NCBI RefSeq assembly: GCF_013911085.1
Contig: NZ_JACERN010000010.1
Coordinates: 1-64,000 of the forward strand
Reading direction: 5' to 3'
Source of the DNA: Aquitalea aquatica
GTDB taxonomy: Bacteria; Pseudomonadota; Gammaproteobacteria; Burkholderiales; Chromobacteriaceae
DNA length: 64,000 nucleotides
The position numbers and the translations under genes are program-made. The first letter of the stretch is position 1. Each line of letters opens with the position of its first letter. The notes under the pieces are model-generated. The model was not told where the DNA came from. It saw only the letters and a list, made by a program, of their open reading frames with translations, and searched no databases. Positions 26,994-37,239 of the stretch are shown in pieces.

Positions 26994-28289
26994 ATGTCCA
27001 ATGCCAGCCGTGCGCAGTACAGCGCCAATCCGCATTTTCTGCGCACCCTGTCCGGCCTGCTGGCCAGACAGGCCATCGTGGTAGAGCATGCCATCAGCGC
27101 GCCCGACGGCAGCATCCTGCTGACCAGCGGCAGCCGCCTGCAAGCACGACACTTCCAGCAACTTCTACAGCAATTGCTCCGCTCTCCGCTGGAATCCAGC
27201 CTGGTTTTGCCCGATTTTTCTGCACAGCGCCTGCTCAAAGAAAAAAGCAGCCAGCTGCTCGCCAGTCAGCCACTGCTGCTGCAGCTACTGGAAAAAACAG
27301 CACATCGACATGCCTGCCTGGCCGTGTTGGAAAATCTGCCTCTCAATCATGCACTTACCGTCTTGCTGGCGATGCTGGAAGAACAACAACTGCTGGAACA
27401 TGGCCTGCTGTGCTGCCTGATCAGCCTGGGGCTGGCCCTGCGCACCGGGCAATCCAGCGCACTACTGGAACAAATCGCTCTGGCGGCGCTGTTTCACGAT
27501 ATCGGTGAGCTGTATCTGGCTGCCGGACGGCCAAGCGCGGCCACCAATGGGACCGGGACGCTCCCCTGGCGGCAAAGGATGGTGCATCCGCTGATTGCTT
27601 ATCGGCAGATGCTGCAACTGGGGCAGCACCCACAGTTGGAGGCGATTGCGCTGGCCATGCTGCAGCATCACGAGCGGCTGGACGGCAGCGGCTATCCGCG
27701 GCGGGAAAAGGAAAAACAGCTGGGTATTGCCGGCCAGCTGATCGCCGTGGCCGACCTTAGCTGCCGGCTGCTGCAGAAAAGCCACTCCTGCCAACGGCTG
27801 GATATTGCCCTGCGCATCATCCCCGGTGAATTTCACCGCCCGGCGGTGGCGGTGATGAACCGCGTGCTCAAACAGCTGGGCAAGAACGCGCCGAACACGC
27901 CGACACCACCACCGGCAATGGCGGCATTGCACGCCCTGCTCAAGCGCATCGGCGAAATCACCCACCTGCTGCTCAATCTGCAGGAAGAAACGCTGACAGT
28001 GGCCGGCCAGGCGGCGCTCGGCCGCTGCATGGGCCAGTTTGATACCATCCAGCGCTCGCTGTTCAGCACCGGCATGCAAGCCAACCAGCCACTGGGGCAG
28101 GAGGAGGATCTACAGCTAGAAATCCTGCTGGTGACCGAGGAAATCAACTGGCGGCTACGCAATCTGGGCCGCGATCTGAGCCTGGCCCAGGACAGGCTGG
28201 GCCCGGATGATGCCATGCTGTTCCAGCCGCTGAGCAGCGTGTTGCTGGCCAGCCTCCAGCCGGAACCCTCCGTTCAGGCTGGCGCGTAG
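26994..28289 (+). CDS. HD-GYP domain protein, probable cyclic di-GMP phosphodiesterase
   Basis: 431 residues. The central region has the HD-GYP pattern: H168-D169 in FHDIGE and HHERLDGSGYPR with H225-H226. The usual HDIGK Lys is Glu here, so activity should be tested. Flanking Leu/Gln-rich helical regions (residues 40-160 and 290-420) match no family I recognise; no receiver, PAS or membrane segment is visible, so it should be cytosolic. Divergent from the oxidase cluster; its 3' end overlaps the end of bioD tail to tail by 16 bases. Confidence 0.82.
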   Translation: MSNASRAQYSANPHFLRTLSGLLARQAIVVEHAISAPDGSILLTSGSRLQARHFQQLLQQLLRSPLESSLVLPDFSAQRLLKEKSSQLLASQPLLLQLLEKTAHRHACLAVLENLPLNHALTVLLAMLEEQQLLEHGLLCCLISLGLALRTGQSSALLEQIALAALFHDIGELYLAAGRPSAATNGTGTLPWRQRMVHPLIAYRQMLQLGQHPQLEAIALAMLQHHERLDGSGYPRREKEKQLGIAGQLIAVADLSCRLLQKSHSCQRLDIALRIIPGEFHRPAVAVMNRVLKQLGKNAPNTPTPPPAMAALHALLKRIGEITHLLLNLQEETLTVAGQAALGRCMGQFDTIQRSLFSTGMQANQPLGQEEDLQLEILLVTEEINWRLRNLGRDLSLAQDRLGPDDAMLFQPLSSVLLASLQPEPSVQAGA

Positions 28290-28903
28290 GGCAGCTCCAG
28301 CAACAAGGGCGCGTCGATGGCTGCTTGCAGGGTAGCCAGATTGTCGGCATAGGCCAGTTGCTGCGGCACCACCCGGTTGGCCACCCAGCCGGCCAGCGTC
28401 AGTCCTGAGGCCTGAATGGCCCGCACCGTCAGCAAGGCATGGTTGATGCAACCCAGCCGCATGCCCACCACCAGAATCACCGGCAGTTGCAGCGCCCGCG
28501 CCATGTCTTCCATATACAGACCCTCGGCCAGCGGGGCGAGCCAGCCACCAGCCGCTTCCACCAGCACGGTGTCCGCCTGCGTCGCCAGTTGCTGGTAATG
28601 GCTGACAATGGTATCCAGCGCAATCTCCACTCCGGCCTGGCGTGCGGCGATATGCGGCGAAACCGGCGGCAAAAAGCGATAGGGGTTCATCAGGTCCAGA
28701 TCCTGCTGGCCGGTCACCGCCACCAGCCGTGCCACATCGTCGTTCAGCCAGCTGCCGTCGGCCAGCACTTCGCAGCCGGAGGCCACCGGCTTCATCGCCA
28801 ATACCCGCTGGCCCTGTGCTTGCCAATGGCGCAGCAGGGCGACGGCAGAATGGGTTTTGCCGATTTCGGTATCGGTGCCGGTAATGAAAAAGCCTTGAGC
28901 CAT
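28274..28903 (-). CDS. bioD: ATP-dependent dethiobiotin synthetase
   Basis: Penultimate biotin step, closing the ureido ring of DAPA with CO2 and ATP. 209 residues from the ATG at 28903. P-loop FFITGTDTEIGKTHSA, KPVASG motif for substrate binding, and VEAAGGWLAPL. An in-frame ATG seven codons upstream is possible. No other bio genes are in the window, so biotin synthesis is split in the genome. Confidence 0.94.
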   Translation of the reverse strand: MAQGFFITGTDTEIGKTHSAVALLRHWQAQGQRVLAMKPVASGCEVLADGSWLNDDVARLVAVTGQQDLDLMNPYRFLPPVSPHIAARQAGVEIALDTIVSHYQQLATQADTVLVEAAGGWLAPLAEGLYMEDMARALQLPVILVVGMRLGCINHALLTVRAIQASGLTLAGWVANRVVPQQLAYADNLATLQAAIDAPLLLELPYAPA

Positions 28904-29209
28904 GGTGAGTTTGCCTTGCATCAATGAAGCAGGCTGGATGATAGCGCGGGAAAAGACAATGCGGGAAACCGGGGGCCAGCCCGCCAGCGCAGCGGCGCCG
29001 ACCTCCTGGGTCGGCGATCTGCCACGCTGGCCTTGTGAGCCTGGGCTGTATGGATGCGGCCTTGTGAGCCTTAGGGTTTCAATATCGGAGTGGACTGAAA
29101 CCGGTTTGCCAGGGCTTGCCCCTGACTGCCTTGCCGCCGGCCGGGAACGGGATGGGAAAATCCGGCAGACAGTAAAGCAGCACGGGGCTGGCCCGGCAGG
29201 TATTGCTAA
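28904..29209. other. Intergenic region between leuA and bioD
   Basis: 306 bases. It holds a perfect eight-base hairpin (CGCCGACC/GGTCGGCG, 28996-29003 and 29009-29016) without a T-run and a 14-base direct repeat GGCCTTGTGAGCCT near 29029 and 29059. A TATCAT at 28938-28943 on the minus strand could be the bioD -10. I see no convincing gene; the overlapping plus-strand frame has no family resemblance. Confidence 0.4.
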
Positions 29210-31006
29210 TCAGACATTGCCTTGCGCCTTGACGCGTTCCTGACGGTTGCTCAGTTTGTTGAGCGCTGACAGGTAAGCCTTGGCACTGGCGACAATTACA
29301 TCGGTATCAGCGCCCTGGCCATTCACCACGCGGCCATCCTTGGCCAGCCGTACGGTGACTTCGCCCTGCGACTCGGTACCCTTGGTAATGGCATTCACCG
29401 AGTACAGTTCCAGTTCGGCCTGGCTGTTGACCGTGCTTTCGATGGCCTTGAACGCAGCATCCACCGGGCCGGAGCCACTGGATTCGCAGCGCTTTTCCAC
29501 ACCATGTTCAACAAACACGATGGCGGCCTGCGGCGCTTCGCCGGTTTCGGTATTCACCTTCAGCGACACGAATTTGTAGTCTTCCTGCAAGGTAGCCACC
29601 AGCTCGTCCGACACCAGTGCGTGCAGGTCTTCGTCGAAGATTTCACGCTTGCGGTCGGCCAGATCCTTGAAGCGGGCAAAGGCGGCGTTAAGCGCTTCTT
29701 CGCTGTCCAGCACGATGCCCAGATCGGTCAGCTTGGTCTTGAAGGCATTGCGACCGGACAATTTGCCCAGCGTCAGGCGGTTGGCACTCCAGCCCACGCT
29801 CTCTGCCGACATGATTTCATAGGTTTCGCGATGCTTGAGCACGCCATCCTGATGGATGCCGGATTCGTGAGCAAAGGCATTGGCACCGACGATGGCCTTG
29901 TTCGGCTGCACCGGATAGCCGGTCACCGTGGACACCAGCTTGGAAGCCGGCACGATCTGGGTGGCATCGACGCGGGTATCCACCGCGAAAATGTCCTTGC
30001 GGGTACGCACCGCCATGACGATTTCTTCCAGCGCGGCATTACCGGCTCGTTCACCCAGGCCATTGATGGTGCACTCCACCTGACGGGCACCGCCCAATAC
30101 CGCAGCCAGGCTATTGGCCACGGCCATGCCCAGATCGTTGTGGCAATGGGCCGACCAGATCACCTTGTCGCCACCTTCGGTCTTGCTGATCAATTCGCGG
30201 AAGAAGGCCTCGGTAGCACGCGGCACGGCGTAGCCCACGGTATCCGGCACGTTCAGCGTGGTGGCACCGGCCTTGATCACTTCGCCAAAAATGCGGGCGA
30301 GGAAATCGATATCCGAACGCAGGGCATCTTCGGCAGAAAACTCGACATCATCGGTATATTCACGCGCCAGCTTGACGGCCTTTACCGCAGCATCCACCAC
30401 CTCGTCCGGCGTCATGCGCAGCTTCTTTTCCATATGGATGGGGCTGGTGGCGATAAAGGTATGGATACGGCCACGGGCGGCCGGCTTGATGGCTTCGCCA
30501 GCAGCACGCACATCGCGCTCATTGGCACGGGCCAGGCTACAGACGGTGGAATCCTTGATCACCTCGGCAATGGCGTGGATGGCATCGGCATCACCCGGGC
30601 TGGCGGCGGCAAAGCCGGCCTCGATCACATCGACACCCAGACGTTCCAGCTGGCGGGCGATGCGGATCTTTTCTTCCTTGGTCATGGAAGCGCCCGGCGA
30701 CTGTTCGCCATCACGCAAGGTGGTATCAAAAATATAAAGACGATCGCCCATGTCGAATGTTCTCCCTTGTCCCTGTGCTGCTGTCCCGGCTGCGTTCAGG
30801 TAATCGTTGAAATCGAATCTCTTGCCCTGGCTTGCCGCCAGTTGCGCCAACTTGTTCAACTGCGCCAGCGGTAGGCTGCCGCGTTCTCTCCACTTGTAGA
30901 CTGCTGCACGGCTGACCGGCTCATCGGGAAAAATCCGGCTCAGACCTTCAGCCACCGCACCGGGGCCGCCCAGATCGTCAATGAGTCGTTCAATGTCCAA
31001 TTGCAT
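29210..31006 (-). CDS. leuA: 2-isopropylmalate synthase with N-terminal helix-turn-helix extension
   Basis: First leucine-specific step: acetyl-CoA plus 2-ketoisovalerate. The enzyme part (513 residues from the ATG at 30751) is complete: [38 protein letters not shown] and the C-terminal allosteric domain. The frame continues 85 residues upstream to an ATG at 31006 with AGGAG seven bases away and a good sigma-70 promoter just upstream. The extension resembles a Cro/cI-like HTH ([17 protein letters not shown], then [16 protein letters not shown]). GGGAGAA also precedes the internal ATG, so both a 598- and a 513-residue protein may be made. A monocistronic gene; stop at 29210. Confidence 0.93.
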   Translation of the reverse strand: MQLDIERLIDDLGGPGAVAEGLSRIFPDEPVSRAAVYKWRERGSLPLAQLNKLAQLAASQGKRFDFNDYLNAAGTAAQGQGRTFDMGDRLYIFDTTLRDGEQSPGASMTKEEKIRIARQLERLGVDVIEAGFAAASPGDADAIHAIAEVIKDSTVCSLARANERDVRAAGEAIKPAARGRIHTFIATSPIHMEKKLRMTPDEVVDAAVKAVKLAREYTDDVEFSAEDALRSDIDFLARIFGEVIKAGATTLNVPDTVGYAVPRATEAFFRELISKTEGGDKVIWSAHCHNDLGMAVANSLAAVLGGARQVECTINGLGERAGNAALEEIVMAVRTRKDIFAVDTRVDATQIVPASKLVSTVTGYPVQPNKAIVGANAFAHESGIHQDGVLKHRETYEIMSAESVGWSANRLTLGKLSGRNAFKTKLTDLGIVLDSEEALNAAFARFKDLADRKREIFDEDLHALVSDELVATLQEDYKFVSLKVNTETGEAPQAAIVFVEHGVEKRCESSGSGPVDAAFKAIESTVNSQAELELYSVNAITKGTESQGEVTVRLAKDGRVVNGQGADTDVIVASAKAYLSALNKLSNRQERVKAQGNV

Positions 31007-31034
31007 GTTGTGCTCCTGCAGCAAGTTTTGATTC

Positions 31035-31063
31035 AATGTAGCGATTGGACGACATAACGTCAA
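31035..31063 (-). promoter_or_regulatory. Sigma-70 promoter of leuA
   Basis: Minus strand TTGACG (31058-31063), 17-base spacer, TACATT (31035-31040). The start site would be near 31028, leaving a leader of about 22 bases before the long leuA start. This excludes the in-frame start at 31063. Confidence 0.65.
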
Positions 31064-31252
31064 ACGTGCAGTGCAACATTCGTAAAAAACTCGGCGGAGC
31101 GTGTGTCAAATTTGCAATTATTAGACACAAAGTCCAATAATGATCAAAAAGCCAGCTTACCCAAGCCCAGCCCGGCCATTACCACCCGGTGTTTTCTACC
31201 CAGTCGATAAGAAATATCAGACGAATTTGTCCAATCACACAGTAGCACCAAG

Positions 31253-31289
31253 AAAAAGCCCCGCTGCTGCCAGGGCAGGAGCGGGGCTT
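31253..31289 (-). terminator. Intrinsic terminator of pssA
   Basis: AAGCCCCGCT/AGCGGGGCTT arms with a 14-base loop that can pair further, followed on the minus strand by TTTTTC. It lies 18 bases after the pssA stop. Confidence 0.85.
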
Positions 31290-31306
31290 GATCGCAACAA
31301 GGACAA

Positions 31307-32068
31307 TCAGGGCGCGATCGTCTCTGCCGGCTTGCGTCGCAACAGACTCCAGCCAGCCATCACATAACCGGACAAGGCATAGCAGACAAAGAAGCCGAAC
31401 AGCACCAGCGGCGGCTCCGACATCAGCAGCAACAAACCCACCACCAGCGCCAGCAGCATGACAAAAGGCACACGGCGGCGCAGATGGATTTCCTTGAAGC
31501 TCCAGAACTTCACATTGGTCACCATGGTGATGCCGGAAAAAGCGGTAAAGCCCAGCAATACCCACTTCAGCCCCGGCAGCGCGGTGTAGTCATAGGCATG
31601 GCAGATCCACACCAGCCCCGCCACCAGCGCCGCTGCCGCCGGGCTGGGCAGGCCGGTAAACCAGCGCTTGTCGGTGCTGCCTATCATGGTGTTGAAACGC
31701 GCCAGGCGCAGCGCAGCGCCAGCACAGTGGATGAATGCCACCATCCAGCCCAGCTTGCCCATGTCTTTCAGCAGCCATTCATAGGCCACCAGCGCGGGGG
31801 CGACGCCAAAGCTCACCATGTCCGACAGGCTGTCAAACTCGGCACCAAAGGCACTCTGGCTATGGGTTAGCCGGGCTACCCGGCCATCCATGCCATCCAG
31901 AATCATGGCAACAAAAATAGCAACGGCAGCAATCTGGAAATTCTGATTCATCGCCTGCACGATGGCGTAGAAACCGGCAAACAAGGCTGCCAGGGTAAAG
32001 GAATTGGGCAGCAGGTAAATACCCTGACGGCGCAGGGACGGCTTACCCGGAACGGGGTCATGGATCAT
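31307..32068 (-). CDS. pssA: CDP-diacylglycerol--serine O-phosphatidyltransferase
   Basis: Makes phosphatidylserine, precursor of phosphatidylethanolamine, in the inner membrane. 253 residues with about eight membrane helices and the CDP-alcohol phosphatidyltransferase signature LDGMDGRVARLT...GAEFDSLSD near residue 60. I start at the ATG at 32068 with GGAT upstream; 14 earlier in-frame codons are less likely. It lies between ilvC and leuA, an order frequent in beta-proteobacteria. Confidence 0.94.
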   Translation of the reverse strand: MIHDPVPGKPSLRRQGIYLLPNSFTLAALFAGFYAIVQAMNQNFQIAAVAIFVAMILDGMDGRVARLTHSQSAFGAEFDSLSDMVSFGVAPALVAYEWLLKDMGKLGWMVAFIHCAGAALRLARFNTMIGSTDKRWFTGLPSPAAAALVAGLVWICHAYDYTALPGLKWVLLGFTAFSGITMVTNVKFWSFKEIHLRRRVPFVMLLALVVGLLLLMSEPPLVLFGFFVCYALSGYVMAGWSLLRRKPAETIAP

Positions 32069-32179
32069 GGTGTTATCCGTAAGCGAAGCTATCGGTACGG
32101 CGCTGAGCACATACCGGCGCGGGCCGGCTGTCAGTACGTCGACGATCTAGACAAAGGGCGCATGCGCGCAGAGCCGCTG

Positions 32180-32208
32180 ATTTTAATCCAAGCTGGCCCC
32201 GGCAGCAA
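32180..32208 (-). promoter_or_regulatory. Putative promoter of pssA
   Basis: Minus strand TTGCTG (32203-32208), 17-base spacer, TAAAAT (32180-32185). This leaves a leader of about 105 bases. Confidence 0.45.
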
Positions 32209-32250
32209 AAGCACCGGTCCGGCCACACTCGTGACCGCTATTCAGTAATG

Positions 32251-32275
32251 AAAAAAGCCGGGTTTCCCCGGCTTT
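32251..32275 (-). terminator. Intrinsic terminator of ilvBNC
   Basis: AAAGCCGGG/CCCGGCTTT arms with loop TTTC; on the minus strand the hairpin ends in six T. Located 22 bases after the ilvC stop. Confidence 0.88.
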
Positions 32276-32297
32276 GGCACACTGACTGACTTCGAAA

Positions 32298-33329
<1,032 letters not shown>

Positions 33330-33377
33330 TTATCCGGGCGGCCACCGCTGTGGCCCGCCGTCAGATGTATAGATATA

Positions 33378-33869
33378 TCAGATTTTCAGAACCCGTTCAC
33401 CACGGCCAATGCCGGATGCGCCAGTACGGACCGTTTCCAGGATCACTGCGCGGTCGATGGCCTCGATAAAGGCCCCCAGCTTGTCGCTCGTACCAGTCAG
33501 CTCGATGGTGTAAGTCTTTTCCGTAACATCAATGATGCGACCGCGGAAAATATCCGCCATGCGCTTCATTTCCTCCCGGTCTTTACCGGTAGCGCGCACT
33601 TTGATCAGCATCATCTCGCGTTCGATGTGCTCGGATTCATTGAGGTCTATCACCTTGACCACCTCGATCAGCTTGTTGAGCTGCTTGGTGATCTGCTCGA
33701 TGACTTCGTCGGAACCATGCGTGACGATCGTCATCCGTGACAGTGTCGGATCCTCGGTAGTCGACACCGTCAGTGAGTCAATATTGTAAGCCCGGGCCGA
33801 AAACAGCCCCACCACGCGGGACAGTGCGCCCGCTTCGTTTTCCAGCAAAATCGAAAGAATATGTCTCAT
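33378..33869 (-). CDS. ilvN: Acetolactate synthase small (regulatory) subunit
   Basis: ACT-domain subunit that confers valine feedback inhibition on the large subunit; also named ilvH in some genomes. 163 residues from the ATG at 33869 (RHILSILLENEAGALSRVVG with the effector-binding region). The in-frame sequence upstream lies in ilvB and is not used. It starts ten bases after the ilvB stop. Confidence 0.95.
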   Translation of the reverse strand: MRHILSILLENEAGALSRVVGLFSARAYNIDSLTVSTTEDPTLSRMTIVTHGSDEVIEQITKQLNKLIEVVKVIDLNESEHIEREMMLIKVRATGKDREEMKRMADIFRGRIIDVTEKTYTIELTGTSDKLGAFIEAIDRAVILETVRTGASGIGRGERVLKI

Positions 33870-33879
33870 ACCGTCCGCC

Positions 33880-35646
33880 TCAGCACATATTGCCGTAGTC
33901 ACGGTTGTTCTCGAAGGGGACCTGCTGGACGTCGCGCATGTGCGGCGGCAAATCCATCTGGTCCAGACCCTTGCCATTCTGGATCATCGGGAACACGTTC
34001 TCGGATTGATCGGTACGGAAGTCCAGGAATACCAGACGTTCCTTCAGAGCAGGGCCAAAGGCCTCGCGCAGTACCGGCTCGACATCGGACGGGTTTTCGA
34101 TCTTGAAGCCAACGTGGCCATAGGCCTCGGCCACCTTTACGAAATCCGGCAACGCATCCATGTAGGACTCGGAATACCGGGTGCCGTAGAAGAATTCCTG
34201 CCACTGACGCACCATGCCCAGATAGCGGTTGTTGAGCGCCACGATCTTGACCGGTGTGTGGTACTGCTTGCAGGTGGACAGCTCCTGGATATTCATCTGG
34301 ATGGAGCCTTCGCCGGTAATACAGGCGACGGTTGCATCTGGATTGGCCAGTTGCGCACCCATGGCTGCAGGCAAACCGAAGCCCATGGTACCCAAGCCGC
34401 CGGAATTCAGCCACTGCTTCGGACTGTCGAACTTGTAATACTGGGCCGCCCACATCTGATGCTGTCCCACATCGGAGGCGACGATGGCCTTGCCACCGGT
34501 GATTTCATACAGCTTTTCCACCACGTACTGCGGCTTGATCAGCTCGGTGGACGGGGTGTACAGCAGGCTGTTGTGGCCACGCCATTCTTCAATCTGCTTC
34601 CACCAGTGCGCCAGATGCTGTGCATCCGGTTTCTGGCCCGACTGGCGCAGGATGTCCAGCATTTCGCGCAACACGTGCTTGACGTCGCCGACGATGGGCA
34701 CATCCACTTTCACGCGCTTGGAAATGGAAGACGGGTCCACGTCGATGTGGATGATCTTCTTCGGCTGCGACAGGAAATGCGATGGCACGCTGATGACACG
34801 GTCGTCAAAACGCGCACCCACGGCAATCAGCACATCACAGTACTGCATGGCCATATTGGCCTCGTAAGTACCGTGCATGCCCAGCATGCCGAGGAACTGC
34901 GGATCGGAACCCGGATAGGCACCCAGGCCCATCAGGGTGTTGGTACATGGCAGGCCCAGCGACTTCACCAGCTCGGTGACTTCGGCTGCAGCATTGCCTT
35001 GCACGGCACCGCCGCCCACGTAGATGTAAGGACGCTTGGCTTCCAGCAGAAGGTTGATGGCCTTCTTGATCTGTCCCGGATGGCCGCGGGTGGCAGGCAC
35101 ATAGGAACGGATGTGCACGCTTTCCGGGTAGTGGAATTCGGCACGTTGCTGGGTAATGTCCTTGGGAATATCCACCACCACCGGGCCGGGTCGGCCGCTC
35201 TTGGCGATGTAGAATGCTTTCTTGATGGTTTCAGCGATATCGTTGACATCCTTCACCAGGAAGTTGTGCTTCACGCACGGGCGGGTAATGCCCACCATGT
35301 CCACTTCCTGAAAGGCGTCCAGACCGATGGCCGGAGTGGCCACCTGACCGGAGATCACCACCATGGGAATCGAATCCATATAAGCGGTGGCAATGCCGGT
35401 AACGGCATTGGTGGCACCAGGACCGGAGGTCACCAGCGCTACGCCTACCTTGTCGCTGGAACGCGAGTACGCATCAGCCGCATGCACTGCAGCCTGCTCG
35501 TGACGCACCAGAACGTGCTTGAACTTTTCCTGCCGGAAGATGGCATCATATATTTCCAGAACCGCGCCGCCGGGGTAGCCGAACAGAAATTCGACTCCTT
35601 CTTCCTGCAGGCAACGGACTAGGATTTCCGCGCCCGATATCTGCAT
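33880..35646 (-). CDS. ilvB: Acetolactate synthase large (catalytic) subunit
   Basis: Thiamine diphosphate enzyme forming acetolactate or acetohydroxybutyrate. 588 residues. Active-site Glu in VRHEQAAVHAADAY, FAD region PFQEVDMVGITRP-like (FQEVDMVGITRPCVKHNF), and the ThDP motif GEGSIQMNIQELSTCKQY...NN. AGAGG precedes the ATG. The gene is also called ilvI in some annotations. It opens the ilvBNC operon. Confidence 0.96.
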   Translation of the reverse strand: MQISGAEILVRCLQEEGVEFLFGYPGGAVLEIYDAIFRQEKFKHVLVRHEQAAVHAADAYSRSSDKVGVALVTSGPGATNAVTGIATAYMDSIPMVVISGQVATPAIGLDAFQEVDMVGITRPCVKHNFLVKDVNDIAETIKKAFYIAKSGRPGPVVVDIPKDITQQRAEFHYPESVHIRSYVPATRGHPGQIKKAINLLLEAKRPYIYVGGGAVQGNAAAEVTELVKSLGLPCTNTLMGLGAYPGSDPQFLGMLGMHGTYEANMAMQYCDVLIAVGARFDDRVISVPSHFLSQPKKIIHIDVDPSSISKRVKVDVPIVGDVKHVLREMLDILRQSGQKPDAQHLAHWWKQIEEWRGHNSLLYTPSTELIKPQYVVEKLYEITGGKAIVASDVGQHQMWAAQYYKFDSPKQWLNSGGLGTMGFGLPAAMGAQLANPDATVACITGEGSIQMNIQELSTCKQYHTPVKIVALNNRYLGMVRQWQEFFYGTRYSESYMDALPDFVKVAEAYGHVGFKIENPSDVEPVLREAFGPALKERLVFLDFRTDQSENVFPMIQNGKGLDQMDLPPHMRDVQQVPFENNRDYGNMC

Positions 35647-35718
35647 CTTGTGCCTCTTTGTCTTGTCTTGCAGTCAATCTTGGCAATTGACTTGTGTTTC
35701 ATCCCGTTGTGATGAAAG

Positions 35719-35748
35719 ACCTTAGCCTATCCCTCAAATAGCGGTCAA
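35719..35748 (-). promoter_or_regulatory. Putative promoter of ilvBNC
   Basis: Minus strand TTGACC (35743-35748), 18-base spacer, TAAGGT (35719-35724), leaving a leader of about 65 bases. I found no leader peptide rich in Ile, Leu or Val codons. Confidence 0.45.
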
Positions 35749-35873
35749 GTGCTTTTGTGCAGGTGCAAAAACACGCTAAGCCACGGTAAAAACAGGGAAA
35801 TCCGCGGGGTGGCCTTGCCTGTCCGGCTCTGCTACTATCTTTCGTTGGCATCAACCAGAATCTTCCCCTACAC

Positions 35874-36440
35874 ATGGCAAGCCGCAAGGAAATGGCCGAC
35901 TTTCTGCAGTCGGTGGAACGACGCGCCTTCAAGCAAGCCCTGTACGCCGTGCGCAATGACGAAAATGCGCTGGATATCGTGCAAGACTCCATGATGAAGC
36001 TGGCAGACCGCTACGCCCATGCACCGGCGGCCGAATTGCCGCTGATTTTCCAGCGCATCCTGCAAAACACCATTCGCGATCACTTCCGCCGCGCCAAGGT
36101 GCGTCAGTTCTTTGGCACACTGCTGTCTTCGCTGCTGCCCACCCGCGAGGAAGACGAAAGCGCCGATCCGCTGGAAACGCTGAACATCGCAGCGGACGAG
36201 GCCAGCAGTAATCCGGAAAAATGGTATGCCCGCAAAGAAGTCGCCCAACTGATCGACGGCGCGGTGCAACTGCTGCCCAATCGTCAACGGGAAGCTTTCC
36301 TGCTGCGTTACTGGGAGGGACTGGATGTCGCCGAAACCGCACGGGTGATGGGCTGCTCGGAAGGCAGCGTCAAGACGCATTGCTCGCGCGCCACCCACAC
36401 GCTGGCGGCCATCCTGCAGCAAAAAGGAGTGGTGCTATGA
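35874..36440 (+). CDS. ECF-type RNA polymerase sigma factor
   Basis: Sigma-70 family factor of 188 residues with regions 2 and 4 only. Region 2 is atypical at its N-terminus (VERRAFKQALYAVRNDENALDIVQD) and continues MMKLADRY; region 4 is clear: LLPNRQREAFLLRYWEGLDVAETARVMGCSEGSVKTH. An acidic linker (about 82-110) is longer than usual. Overlaps the DUF3619 gene as ATGA. Such factors normally pair with an anti-sigma factor; the next gene is a candidate (inference). Confidence 0.9.
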   Translation: MASRKEMADFLQSVERRAFKQALYAVRNDENALDIVQDSMMKLADRYAHAPAAELPLIFQRILQNTIRDHFRRAKVRQFFGTLLSSLLPTREEDESADPLETLNIAADEASSNPEKWYARKEVAQLIDGAVQLLPNRQREAFLLRYWEGLDVAETARVMGCSEGSVKTHCSRATHTLAAILQQKGVVL

Positions 36441-36835
36441 CCCCCTCGAAGCAAGGTACCGGCACGCATGCCGGTGCCGACGACAAGCTCAAGCACAGTG
36501 TGACCACAATACTGAACCAACCGGGCAACCAGCTCAGTGCTGCCCAACAGCAACGCCTGCGGCAGGCCAGGGAGCAGGCACTGGCCCGCTTTGACGAACG
36601 TGCTGGAGAAGCGCCGCGTATGCGCGAACGGCTGTCGCTTTGGCTACAGCGCCATACTCAGGGTCTGCGCCGCAGCGTACTCGCGCTGAGCTTTGCCATG
36701 ATGGCAGGCACGGGCCTGTGGGTGATGGAGGGCCTGCTGGTAGAGGAAGAGGCGGTCGATGCAGCCATCCTGGCCCATGAGCTGCCTTTGGAAATGCTGA
36801 TGGACCCGCACTTTTCGGGAAGCCTGCATGACTAA
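36437..36835 (+). CDS. DUF3619 single-pass membrane protein, candidate anti-sigma factor
   Basis: 132 residues: a soluble basic N-terminal half (about 1-80, with an LRQAREQALARFDERAG helix), one membrane helix near 83-100 (VLALSFAMMAGTGLWVMEGL), and an acidic C-terminal part with PLEMLMDPHFSGSL. Translation is coupled to the sigma gene upstream and it overlaps DUF3106 downstream. Topology and position resemble those of anti-sigma factors, but no zinc-binding motif is present and DUF3619 has no proven function. Confidence 0.8.
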   Translation: MTPSKQGTGTHAGADDKLKHSVTTILNQPGNQLSAAQQQRLRQAREQALARFDERAGEAPRMRERLSLWLQRHTQGLRRSVLALSFAMMAGTGLWVMEGLLVEEEAVDAAILAHELPLEMLMDPHFSGSLHD

Positions 36836-37217
36836 AACACAGTGGCTATTACCATTACTGCTGGCAGGCTGCCTGTTGGCCCAGCCGACGCTAGCCAGCC
36901 CACTGAACAATCCCCGCTGGGATCAGCTGGATACCGAGCAACAGACAGTCATGGCGCCGCTGGCCGCCGAATGGGACCGCTATGCGCCGGAGAAAAAGAA
37001 AAACCTGTTGGCCATCGTGCCGGAATATCGCAGCCTGGACCCTGCCGGACGCCTGCGTCTGCAAAGCAAGCTGAAAAGCTGGTCTGACCTGACGCTGGAG
37101 CAACGCCAGCAAATCCGCCAAAACTGGAAAACGCTGCAAGGCCTTCCCGCTACCGAGCGGGAGAAAGCCATTCAGCGCCTGAAACAAAGCCAGCCCAAGC
37201 CCCAGGCTTCCGGCTGA
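36828..37217 (+). CDS. DUF3106 periplasmic protein
   Basis: 129 residues. A signal peptide (LLPLLLAGCLLAQPTLA) is followed by a mature part of short helical repeats with conserved W and L: NPRWDQLDTEQQTVMAPLA, EWDRYAPEKKKNLLAI and LTLEQRQQIRQNWKTLQGLP. Overlaps the DUF3619 stop by eight bases. Function unknown. The fixed order sigma-DUF3619-DUF3106-RDD suggests an envelope-stress module. Confidence 0.85.
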   Translation: MTKTQWLLPLLLAGCLLAQPTLASPLNNPRWDQLDTEQQTVMAPLAAEWDRYAPEKKKNLLAIVPEYRSLDPAGRLRLQSKLKSWSDLTLEQRQQIRQNWKTLQGLPATEREKAIQRLKQSQPKPQASG

Positions 37218-37239
37218 GCATCACCCTGCCGTCATCATC

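Noticed and set aside
28902-29243. 113-codon plus-strand frame in the leuA-bioD gap
   Set aside because: No recognisable domain, no convincing ribosome site, and it overlaps the ends of both neighbours.
33940-35622. 560-codon plus-strand frame across ilvB
   Set aside because: Shadow of ilvB; no family resemblance and no ribosome site.
35647-35873. Leader peptide attenuator for ilvBNC
   Set aside because: I searched for a short ORF rich in branched-chain codons followed by alternative hairpins and saw none.
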